Assembly (NCBI GenBank): GCA_019828565.1 | Contig: JAHDYR010000062.1 | Coordinates: 620,001 to 684,000, forward strand | Length of the DNA: 64,000 nt | Reading direction: 5' to 3' | Source: Carpediemonas membranifera | Lineage: Eukaryota > Fornicata | Shown: positions 46,679-55,488 of the stretch, piece by piece | How positions within the stretch are numbered: the first letter of the stretch is position 1 | Layout of the letters: every line of letters starts with the position of its first letter | Notes under the pieces: generated by a model | Seen by the model: the letters and a program-made list of their open reading frames with translations, nothing else | Database searches by the model: none | What the model was told of the DNA's origin: nothing | Program-made: the position numbers and the translations under genes

Positions 46679-48210
46679 TTAATGGGAAAAGAGAGCGTCC
46701 AGCATAGCAAGCTGAAGGGCGCGAGTCTCCTTGATAGCCGCATCGTCGCTGCTCCTAGGGGCGTACATCGACGCACAGTGGGCGTGGCCCTGGGTCTGGT
46801 GAACGACACAGTTCTGGCAGTACTTGAGCGGCTCAAGGACGCCGAGGTTGTGCCAGGGGTCCTCCGAGTTTGTCAGGAAGGCGATGTTGGAGGAGACAAT
46901 GATACGGGCGCCGTAGTGGATATTCGTCTCGGCAATGCGCGCGGCAAGGTTGGTTACGTCAATACCAAAGGCGTCCTTGCAGAGCTGGTGGTAGTAGGTC
47001 AGCGTGATGGAGCCAGAAGGCAGCAGCTGCGAGGAGAGAGCAGAGGACGGCTGGAAGTACCCGAATGCGTCGTTGCAAGTCTGCCAGGTCCAGCTCTGGC
47101 CCGCGTCACCGGGAGTGTGAGTCTTGAGCTCGGCGACGTCGTCAGCGTACGAGGCGTCGACAGGGCCCATGAACTCGTTGAGCTCGGCAAAGAGGGTGTG
47201 AAGCTGAGTAGTACCCTTGGCAGCAGCGGCCTCGAGCTGGGCGCACATGTCGATCACGGTGAGCCCAGTGGCCCAGTCCTTGTCGTACTGGACAGTGTTG
47301 GCAACGACGCCAGTCATGGCGCTCATGAAGCTGCTGTAGTCGAGGGCGGACATCTGGGCCCAGCCCATCTTGGGGGAGAGGTTCTCGGGCAGAGTGCAGG
47401 ATTGGCCCTTGGTCGAGTAGCACTTGGCGGCCTCGTCAAAGATCGACTTGACGACAGCGGAGCAGGTGGGGCCGAGGGTGGCCTGGGTGGTCATGAAGTA
47501 CTGCGTGAAGTTGTCCAGGGCAAGCACGGGGGCGGACTCGGAGAGGGCGGCCTTGAAGATGTGGGGATACTTCATGCGGAGCCAGGCAGAGAGATTGCCG
47601 GAGTAGGAACCACCGACAGAAACCCACTCAGAGCCGGCGAACTTAGGGAACTTGCGGGGGAACTCAGATGCGAAGACTGCGAAGTCTTCGAGGGCCTGGG
47701 CGGAAGAAAGGAGGGCGAGCTTGTCAGTGGTGATGCGGGTAAAGGGCTGGGACTCACCATAGAAGCGGTGTTCGACGGAAACGACGGCACCGTTGTATCT
47801 CTCGGCGATGTTGTTGATCCAGAAGAAGCCGGCCACCTCTAGGGCGGAGGCAGGACCCTCACCGCCGCAGAGGAGGAAGATGGGACCGCCGGGCTGGTAC
47901 ATGGTGTCGTTGACCCAGAAGCGCTGTTTGAACGTGGCGCGGGCGCTGCGGTCGACGAAATGGTCGACGTACTGTGTGAGGAAGACGATGGCATGCTGAG
48001 TTCTGAGAATTCGAAGAAAGAGTATCAGACAAAGGCATAAGAGCTACAAACCTGGTCAAAGTACTGAACAGGGGCGGCGGCATCGAAGAACATGCCATCC
48101 TCCTGCTGCTTCTTGATCATCTCGTTGTGGGCAGAAAGGTGACTGGGACGTGCGCCGAAAACGACTGCAAGCATGCATTGAAGAACTAAAAGAGTAACGA
48201 GAAGCTTCAT
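46679..48210 (-). CDS. S28-family serine peptidase (prolyl-carboxypeptidase-like), one intron
   Basis: Exon 1 (48210-48052) encodes a signal peptide (M-K-L-L-V-T-L-L-V-L-Q ... V-V-F-G-A) and the segment V-Q-Y-F-D-Q. An 80-nt intron (48051-47972, GTTTGTAG ... CACACAG) is phase 0. Exon 2 (47971-46679) continues Y-V-D-H-F-V-D ... Q-R-F-W-V-N-D, exactly the S28 N-terminal pattern. The joined protein is 483 residues. Catalytic triad: Ser175 in G-G-S-Y-S-G, Asp424 in E-D-P-W, His451 in G-H-A-H-C. The family (PRCP, DPP7, thymus-specific peptidase) cleaves after proline in acidic lysosomal or secreted compartments. Head-to-head with the THADA-like gene, 428 bp apart. Confidence 0.92.
47972..48051 (-). 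other. Spliceosomal intron in the S28 peptidase gene (80 nt)
   Basis: Donor GTTTGT, acceptor CACACAG. Its removal joins Q-Y-F-D-Q to Y-V-D-H-F in frame, while read-through meets a stop at 48027. It is the best supported intron in the window. Confidence 0.85.
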
Positions 48211-48638
48211 AATGCCCTGGTTGATTTGAGCGGCAAGCTAGGTCTCGTCGATTTGTGCAGCTTTCTTTTTGGATCGTCTCATCAAGATGACTAATCATAC
48301 CTCTTCGACAAGTGAGCGATTCTGCAGTGTGATAGCTCATGTGCAGTCTCCCGGGATAGCCCGTGAGGACTGGCCTCTTCAGGTGGAGTTGACCCCATAT
48401 GTCAGTGCCACCTGAGTGGGATGGCAGATGTCTGCTGTTGCAACTACATTTGCTCGGGCGGGCTCCCGTGATGATATATTGTCGATATGACATGTCAACC
48501 CTCTCCAGGAAGGTTTGTGACACGGGTGTATCATTTCCTCAGTGAACGGGCGGCTCTCAACAAGCCTTGCTGGCCTTAATAGGACTCGTCCTGCTCGAGT
48601 ACTGGTGATTGACGCCAAGCATCTCCAATGGCAATCAA
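48211..48638. other. Divergent intergenic region between the S28 peptidase and THADA-like genes
   Basis: 428 bp without an ORF of interest; presumably holds both promoters. No clear TATA box or repeat was recognised. Confidence 0.5.
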
Positions 48639-51600
48639 ATGATGCGCATAATGGACGACGGTTCAGCACGCCGCACACAGCCGTTTGTGGAGCTTGAACC
48701 TGCGCTCGTCCGATTATTGTCGTCAGATTGCAAGGTCCGCATCAGTGCATGGCGTGAGACCTTCTGCAAGCACCGTCCTCAGGACTTCATCCCTCAGGAC
48801 ACGATGGCACTGTACATGAAGGCGCTTCCCCTCACTATCGAGATGCTGACGAAGCAGTTCCTCCACGAGGGTGTCCTGTTCGCCTCCACGAGGTTCTACC
48901 GCTCGGTTTGCCAGGGCCATACCCACTTTACCCGCAAGCTCTCCTCCCCCCAGCTCCCCAGGGCGGTCCGGGCAGAGACTGAGGAGTATCTGACCCGCCT
49001 ATCTCTCTTTATGCAGCGTCTCATCGACACGCTGAGCTACCTCCTCTCAGACGCCATAACGGCTATTGAGGACAATATCGCTCAGGGAATAGACCCTAAT
49101 CCGGCCTCCAGCATCTACCAAGCCGCTGTAGGGTCGTGCCAGCTGATCCAACACTTCTCTGAGGCAGTGCACGCCATGTCCCACTTCCCGACGTATCTGT
49201 TCCTCCGCCAGAACGCCAAGACCACCGTCCGAACGGCATTGGCCGGCATCCCGAGCCTCTCAGCTGACCCTGTCGGTGTCCATTCCCGTGGCCGCGAGAA
49301 GACGGAGCGGCTGGTGTCTGCACTCGGATTCCACGTCAGGTCGACCTGCCCGAGCGTCAGACAGCTCGCCGACAACCCTGTGATGCTGGCAGCTCCGCCG
49401 GACCATCCGATGAGGGCATCCGACGACATTTACCAGGGCACTGCCCGGTTCCCAGTGCAGATTAGGGCGCTACACTTCGTACCGGTGCTGACATCGCTGC
49501 TGCACGCTCAGCGACTCCCTGACAAGAGACTGGCGGCAGCGATCATGGCAGCAACCCTGTCACTGCCCCCCAAGTGCACGCCAGGCGTCATCCCATCTGA
49601 CACACTCAAGACGGTCGTAGCCGATATCACTGGAATTGATAGCGCATTACCAAGGATTGCTGGGACCGCTGCAGCTCAGCTGACCGCTCTCCTGCTGACA
49701 ATCAGCGCCGGGTACGTGTTAGACCCTATTGCGGTCCTCGGATCGCTCGCTGATTCACTCAATCTCACAGTAGATCTCGACGATACGGACCCGACCACCC
49801 CACAACCGCTCATCAACGCCCTTCACAGTGCACTGGTGACATCCGTGGTCAAGGGCGTCGGGGTCCTCGTCGACGATCCCACCTCAGGCCCCATCTATGG
49901 CCGCGTGCTGACGCTGCTCCACCTCATCGACGTCTACGGCATGACAGGACCGTCCCGGCCCCTTCTGTCCGAGCTCTTCGCAGCCCGCTGCCGCCAGCTG
50001 TTCGACACGGCCCGGTCGATGCCGTCGACCTATGTGTATGCCCCTACGTCCATTGAGTCCCAGTCGGAGCTGCTGGAGACGGGTCTAGCCACCCATGGCG
50101 ACAGAGACGGCGATGACTTGGACCATAGCCAGTTCCTCGGGCTTTGGGCATCGGTACGGGCCGCATACATGGCCGTGGTCTCGGCGCAGTGGTCACAATA
50201 CGCCGGGATGTCACCAGCAGACCTCATGGAGTGTATCCCACCCTTACTAGAGGCCTGCCGGGACTCATTCCACCCCGCCCTCGTCGACACGCTCGCTAGG
50301 GCGGCGGGTGACTTCGTGTTCGGCGTTCTGGCACATGCAGGTATCGAGGAGACGGCCGTCCACGAGGAGCGGCAGATGAAACGGAAGAGAGTGAATAAGA
50401 CCCTCACTGACGCCCACCTCAATGCCTTCAGGACCCCCAGCAGCCGTGACGTCCGCCTCCATGGCCAGACAGGGTCGGATGCGGGGACCGCACCCCGGCT
50501 ACACTCTGAGACAAGGACATTGAGCCGGGCCAGCAGCACGGCGTCGATGATAGAGGCCGTCAAGCCCATCCTGGCGTCCCGTAAGGCTGTGAGGGACCTC
50601 GTCCACACAGCCCTGCTCGCTGTCATCGGCGGGGCCACGTACAGCGGCAAGAGGGGCGGGGGAATCCCCATAGCAATGGCCCAGATCATATCGGCCGAAT
50701 TCAGGGCGGTGAGTGCCGGGTTTGGCAAGGCGGTGCCGGTGTCATGGGGGCAGCTGTCTCTCAGGGACCAGTCGCAGTACTGCGCGGACACGTATCCGAT
50801 CACATTCTCACTGTGGCGTTGGCTGGAGCACTTTATGCCCGCTGATGTCCGCTCGACCCCGCTGCCCCAGCCGGTGAAGTGGGACACGGACATGGCCCCG
50901 CCTCAGGGCATCGACTGCAACGCCGCGACAGTCACTCTGCTGAATATGGCGGAGACAGCGCTGCAGAACGCTGATCTGAGGGTGATGCTCACTCCCTTCC
51001 ACGAGCGGCTTCTGCTGCTGGCCCTGCAGACGTCTGGACATCCGTCCTTCATCCTCAGAAACGCTGCATGCTCGGCGTTGAAGTGGATATCGCCCCAGAT
51101 CCTGTATCCCGGCATCACATTCCCTGCCATGGAGAAGCGCTGGCCGTGGTTTACCAAGGAGGCCCTGACCGCGCTGAGGACGTGCCCGGTTGGGTTCACG
51201 CCCGTCGCTGCGCTGCTTCTGCTGGGGACGCTCAGCCGGCACACCTCAGCGCCGACGGACTCGCACGTGCCGACGGACATGACCATTGACCTCCTGGCCC
51301 ACCCCCGCATTCATATCAGATCCCTGACCGCGAAGGCCCTCCCAGCCCTGCTGACAACCTCCCAATGGGCCGTCCTACTGCAGCAGATGGCCCGGTCGCT
51401 GAGGGTGGCATGCCCCCGCAACGCCCTGCATGGGAGCATCCTCACTGGCATCAGTGCACTGGGCGAGACCAAGGTCATCGAGGCCGCGCTGCCCAGACTC
51501 TACCCGATGCTGCCCGGCATCATCGCACTCGGCATCGACTCGGCCTGCCCAGTGGTCACCCCTGCAGCACTGACCCTCGCCCTGAAGGCGTTGGTCAAGG

Positions 51601-52385
51601 GAAAACCCACACCTGAGACTGTGAACGCCGTTGTCAAGGTTGTGGTCGAGCGGCTCTCCAAGCACCGCTCCGTGGTGCTGTGGGACATCCTCCTCCAGTG
51701 TCTGAAGAAGCCGAGCGCGGAGACTATCGATATCGTCCACAAGACCTGCGGCCTACGCGGTGCCCCTTCCTATGACGCTGTCGCCATTGCACTGCTGACT
51801 GATGGTCTCAACGATCTCGTCCTCACAGAATCTGGATTCGGATTCCCTCGAACCGATGAGTCTGCAGAGATTGGACTTACGCTTATTAGGAACGAGGTTC
51901 CATTCCAGCTATACGCGAATGCCGGTCTCGACACCCACCCCAAGGTCCTCGAACGTCTGGCGGTCTTAAAGTGCCCATCAGTCCTCAAGATCGACTCTCT
52001 GCCGCATGACCCGACGCCAAAGCACCTTGATGCCGTGCTGGACACTGTGCTGGGCTCAGACCCGACTGACACCAGCATGCTGAGCGTCTTCACATTGGCA
52101 GGTCAGCTTGTGAACTTCGGGCTGTACGGGGGCAGCGGCGGTGTAGCCCGCATTGAGCTATTGGCCACAATTCACCGCAGACTGGAGCAGCTGCCGATCA
52201 GAGCGGATGAATTGATTGAGAGCATCGAGCAGACTGTCCTTGACCTTGCGCTTAGCATCGAGACCCCCACCCCTGCTATCGTCCACAGCCTGGCAAGCGT
52301 GTTCCACCTATCGACACCATTAGTGCCGCAACTCATCAAGCGGCTGAGGGCCCAGAAGATCGAGGAGATGACCCTTGATACATGA
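48639..52385 (+). CDS. THADA/TRM732-like (DUF2428) helical-repeat protein
   Basis: 1,248 residues from the first ATG at 48639. Almost entirely helical, HEAT/ARM-like, with no catalytic motif. The best family hint is in the C-terminal half: 'L-R-N-A-A-C-S-A-L' and especially 'I-R-S-L-T-A-K-A-L-P-A-L' followed about 20 residues later by 'R-N-A-L-H-G-S-I-L'. This resembles the DUF2428 core of THADA/Trm732, where a charged helix precedes N-x-x-H-G-x-L-L. Trm732 is the partner of the Trm7/FTSJ1 2'-O-methyltransferase for position 32 of the tRNA anticodon loop. The length is within the family range (about 1,400-1,950), somewhat short. Another HEAT-repeat protein is possible. The frame is intact and intronless. 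Confidence 0.55.
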   Translation: MMRIMDDGSARRTQPFVELEPALVRLLSSDCKVRISAWRETFCKHRPQDFIPQDTMALYMKALPLTIEMLTKQFLHEGVLFASTRFYRSVCQGHTHFTRKLSSPQLPRAVRAETEEYLTRLSLFMQRLIDTLSYLLSDAITAIEDNIAQGIDPNPASSIYQAAVGSCQLIQHFSEAVHAMSHFPTYLFLRQNAKTTVRTALAGIPSLSADPVGVHSRGREKTERLVSALGFHVRSTCPSVRQLADNPVMLAAPPDHPMRASDDIYQGTARFPVQIRALHFVPVLTSLLHAQRLPDKRLAAAIMAATLSLPPKCTPGVIPSDTLKTVVADITGIDSALPRIAGTAAAQLTALLLTISAGYVLDPIAVLGSLADSLNLTVDLDDTDPTTPQPLINALHSALVTSVVKGVGVLVDDPTSGPIYGRVLTLLHLIDVYGMTGPSRPLLSELFAARCRQLFDTARSMPSTYVYAPTSIESQSELLETGLATHGDRDGDDLDHSQFLGLWASVRAAYMAVVSAQWSQYAGMSPADLMECIPPLLEACRDSFHPALVDTLARAAGDFVFGVLAHAGIEETAVHEERQMKRKRVNKTLTDAHLNAFRTPSSRDVRLHGQTGSDAGTAPRLHSETRTLSRASSTASMIEAVKPILASRKAVRDLVHTALLAVIGGATYSGKRGGGIPIAMAQIISAEFRAVSAGFGKAVPVSWGQLSLRDQSQYCADTYPITFSLWRWLEHFMPADVRSTPLPQPVKWDTDMAPPQGIDCNAATVTLLNMAETALQNADLRVMLTPFHERLLLLALQTSGHPSFILRNAACSALKWISPQILYPGITFPAMEKRWPWFTKEALTALRTCPVGFTPVAALLLLGTLSRHTSAPTDSHVPTDMTIDLLAHPRIHIRSLTAKALPALLTTSQWAVLLQQMARSLRVACPRNALHGSILTGISALGETKVIEAALPRLYPMLPGIIALGIDSACPVVTPAALTLALKALVKGKPTPETVNAVVKVVVERLSKHRSVVLWDILLQCLKKPSAETIDIVHKTCGLRGAPSYDAVAIALLTDGLNDLVLTESGFGFPRTDESAEIGLTLIRNEVPFQLYANAGLDTHPKVLERLAVLKCPSVLKIDSLPHDPTPKHLDAVLDTVLGSDPTDTSMLSVFTLAGQLVNFGLYGGSGGVARIELLATIHRRLEQLPIRADELIESIEQTVLDLALSIETPTPAIVHSLASVFHLSTPLVPQLIKRLRAQKIEEMTLDT

Positions 52386-52560
52386 TAAATTAGCAGTTTT
52401 ATGCCAGTATCGTCTAATCACAAGAAGTGATGGGCATGGACTATATGTGGTCCTATACGAGCCTTGTCTGATCGATGGTCTGTTGCGCGGTGTGGGCACA
52501 TTTTTCGAACCTCCCAGACAGGGCCTGAAAGGAACGATCAAAGTGCCAAACTGAACAACA

Positions 52561-53495
52561 TCATCCGTCCGTAGACGAATGTTGGCGGTTAGCCAATTGA
52601 TGATACTGGAATGATGTTTGAAGACGTGGGATCAATGTGCGACTGAACGGAGAGCCACTGAGCTCATCTTCCGTGGCAAGAGAACGCCACAGGATGTTCT
52701 CTGCAGCACTCTTGTCCCGATGATCAACATTCAGAGCATCAGGAACTGTTGCGCGCCACTGAGCACCACGGCACTGTTGATTTTCGCAGAGCATCACACG
52801 ATGTGGGTGAACGTGCTGGTCATCACGCGGACGAACTCGCTTGTAGGGGGCGTGGCAGTGAGGGCAGACGACGGTGGTGCGATCCTCGTTAACCATGTTA
52901 AGATCGACGACAAGGTTATGCCCTTGAGAAGGGGAACTATCTCTCTCGCGAACTTTCGATATGGCGCAAGGAATGAGCATACCAGCAGGCGTGGTGAATC
53001 CCGAGCTCCCGTAGAAGACTTTCAGGCGAATGGGGGTGGCGATGGGATGGTGGCGACCGAACTCCCGAGCCAACTGTTGGCCGCAGCGGGCGAAGTGCTT
53101 CTGGCGAAGGATGTGGTTCGCAAAGCGCACTCGGCGGAAAGACTTACGCATTCCAGCCTCGAAAATGTCGTTCGCGTTGTCCAGCACAAACCTAATAGAG
53201 TTGTTGATACTCAGGTAAGGTAAGGTAGTCTCCACATCGGCGGAGTGTCGAGCGACTGCACGATGGCCGCGTAGGCCTGACCCGGATGACCGCCGCGTAC
53301 ATGAGTGAGCAGTCCTTTGTGGAAGTCGGTGTCATGTAGGGGGAGTTGCCGGCGCTGCGCATAGCATTCAACCGCGAGCCGGGCCAGCAGGCATGAGTAG
53401 AGATATTTTGCTGCGGCGTAATCCCCCACTCTCCGTTCTTCGGTGTAGTTCTGTCTGAAAGCTTGCTTGGGGTTGATGATCGTATATATCTCCAT
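52561..53495 (-). pseudogene. Fanzor-type (eukaryotic TnpB-like) RNA-guided nuclease, broken
   Basis: The downstream frame (53235-52561, 224 codons) has the hallmark C-terminal half: a basic helix K-S-F-R-R-V-R-F-A-N-H-I, then V-V-D-L-N-M-V-N-E-D-R-T-T with the RuvC-II Glu, running into the zinc ribbon C-P-H-C ... C-E-N-Q-Q-C. RuvC-III follows as V-D-H-R-D-K-S-A-A-E-N-I-L. An upstream frame (53495-53211) supplies a matching N-terminal segment ending P-M-W-R-L-P-Y-L. It fails to join only because a CCTTA repeat has one unit too many; with one unit fewer the two frames fuse. RuvC-I is not visible, so the copy is also truncated. It sits between two host genes. No transposon ends, target duplication or guide RNA were recognised. 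Confidence 0.72.
53213..53227 (-). repeat. Short CCTTA repeat at the Fanzor frame break
   Basis: GGTAAGGTAAGGTA (plus strand), about three units. It lies exactly where the Fanzor reading frame is lost. Confidence 0.85.
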
Positions 53496-53666
53496 CTTGT
53501 TGCAGCTGATCATAGATGAAGATGACATATACGAGCCGACGATGAACACCATTACCAGCATATACAAGTGTAGAAGTGAATTTAATGTGGAATAGAAGAC
53601 AATGAGACGACGTGTGAGCGATTGTGATGTTTGCAGTCTTATCCTGCGAAACAGCAATCAACTTTA

Positions 53667-55361
53667 ATGAGCGTCCTGGATGTTCCCAGGCCAATCTATG
53701 GGTCTCTAACATCGTATATATCCGATGTGAACCGTTCATTTGCGAGCGAGGCATATTCATCCCGTGCTTTCACGATACCATCGCCAGGTAGCCTGGCACT
53801 CGATCAACACGGCGTTTGGAACACTGAAACCGTCGCGATGCATGTTAACATTAACAAGACAATCTCAAAGGAGCTTCATGCAATGATTGCAACGATTCTG
53901 TCTCAATGGCCGCCTGCCTCAAGCTCAACCGAGAACGGTGTTTTCACGCCAATTGTCAAGCAACACACTGTCGAATTACCGCATGAGACCACTCTGCTCG
54001 ATGCGCTCAATACATCCAATCTCACAGCGCTCCGAGCCCTTTTGAACACTTCCAATGTCAACACTCCATTACAACCGACGCAGCGGCGTCCACTGACGAT
54101 AGCATGCGGTTTGGGCGATATAGATGCAGTGCACGTAATATTAGACCACAATAATGTGATAATTGATGCTTTAGACGGCACCGACACACCCTTGCTCGCC
54201 GCCATAAGGGGACGGCATCCCCTCGTTGTTTCTGAGCTGCTGTACAGAGGCGCAAACCCAGCATTCCAGACTAGTGATGGCGTGAGTCCAATTTTGGTGG
54301 CTTGTGACGTCGGGAGTCTGTCAATCCTGCAGATGCTGGTGCACTACGGGGCTGACCTCAATCGCCGTGACAAGAGTGGTCAAGGAGTGCTTCACCGTGC
54401 TGCATTACACGGCAACATGGACTTGCTGACATATCTGGTGACTAAGGGCCTCAGCCATGTGCCTGATGCGGATGGCCAGACGCCAGCCGACCTGGCTCGC
54501 GAGAAGGGACGTGGCCCGGTCGCTGCATACCTCACACGACACCAGCACAGTAGTCGCCGCTTGTTCTACGCGGTAACCACTCGTATACCACTCGCATGCG
54601 CCCTCTTTTTCTTTTTTCTTTCCGGCATGCTGGCATCTTCTTGGACGGCTGGGATATCAGCCCACTGGCTGGTGCTGCTTGCCTTCATATTCCCCCCGAC
54701 CCTTGCCACAGGCGTCCTGGTCAGCGTCGTCCTCAGTGACCCTGGCACAGTCAAGACCCAGGCTGTTCCTCCAGACAGCCTGCATTCTCCGGCATTTTGT
54801 CTCACGTGTCATTGTATCAAACCCAAGCGGTCAAAGCACTGTAAGGTGTGTGGGCACTGTGTTGATACGTTTGACCATCACTGCATATGGATCGGATCCT
54901 GTGTTGGGGCTGCCAATCGACGCCGATTCATCGCTCTCCTGGCCGCTATTATTGTGTGTCAGCTCCAGTGTATCGCTACGTTACCGGCGCTTCTTCTGGC
55001 CCCTTCGTTCTTCGGGATCCCGATCCAGTACCGTAGTCCGCTGTGGACGCTAGTTCACCTACTTGCCAGACGTCCGGCTGTCCCAGTGATGGCTGTGATA
55101 TGCTTGCTCTCGCTCTACACTACTGTTGGTCTGATTGTTTTCCAGGGAAAGAATATCACTCAGAATTTGACCACGAATGAGCGCATCAACATGAGACGGT
55201 ACAAATACCTACAAGGCCAGTCCAACGCATTCCACAACCCGTTTGACCGCGGCTGTGTGGGTAATACCCGGGAGTTCTTCTTGTCAAAGTCAACAAGATC
55301 AGAAAAGGTAGAAATAGATTTAGTCTCGATCCAGGGCAATAAGGGTGCACAGCTCATCTAG
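53667..55361 (+). CDS. Ankyrin-repeat DHHC palmitoyltransferase (AKR1/ZDHHC17-like)
   Basis: 564 residues from the ATG at 53667. Residues about 110-290 hold ankyrin repeats (D-A-L-D-G-T-D-T-P-L-L-A-A-I-R-G, G-V-L-H-R-A-A-L-H-G-N). Then come two membrane segments, a zinc-binding Cys-rich domain with D-H-H-C at 403-406 (T-F-D-H-H-C-I-W-I-G), two more membrane segments, the T-T-N-E form of the TTxE motif and a PaCCT-like N-P-F-D-R-G. DHHC enzymes transfer palmitate from palmitoyl-CoA to cysteines of membrane-associated proteins; the ankyrin type acts at Golgi/endosomal membranes and recruits substrates through the repeats. The frame is intact. Head-to-head with the Fanzor relic, whose insertion may lie in its upstream region. 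Confidence 0.9.
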   Translation: MSVLDVPRPIYGSLTSYISDVNRSFASEAYSSRAFTIPSPGSLALDQHGVWNTETVAMHVNINKTISKELHAMIATILSQWPPASSSTENGVFTPIVKQHTVELPHETTLLDALNTSNLTALRALLNTSNVNTPLQPTQRRPLTIACGLGDIDAVHVILDHNNVIIDALDGTDTPLLAAIRGRHPLVVSELLYRGANPAFQTSDGVSPILVACDVGSLSILQMLVHYGADLNRRDKSGQGVLHRAALHGNMDLLTYLVTKGLSHVPDADGQTPADLAREKGRGPVAAYLTRHQHSSRRLFYAVTTRIPLACALFFFFLSGMLASSWTAGISAHWLVLLAFIFPPTLATGVLVSVVLSDPGTVKTQAVPPDSLHSPAFCLTCHCIKPKRSKHCKVCGHCVDTFDHHCIWIGSCVGAANRRRFIALLAAIIVCQLQCIATLPALLLAPSFFGIPIQYRSPLWTLVHLLARRPAVPVMAVICLLSLYTTVGLIVFQGKNITQNLTTNERINMRRYKYLQGQSNAFHNPFDRGCVGNTREFFLSKSTRSEKVEIDLVSIQGNKGAQLI

Positions 55362-55488
55362 GGGCTATCTTCAGTAGTGATGACCGTAAATGCCATATCA
55401 TTCACGGGTCAATGAATCCAAAAATCTCTTTTTCCCAAAACCTTACCAAAAAAAACAACAAATTCACACCGCAACCGAAAGACGACAG

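Noticed and set aside
46658-47842. Long plus-strand ORF over the S28 peptidase
   Set aside because: Antisense shadow of the peptidase gene, whose catalytic residues and signal peptide are clear.
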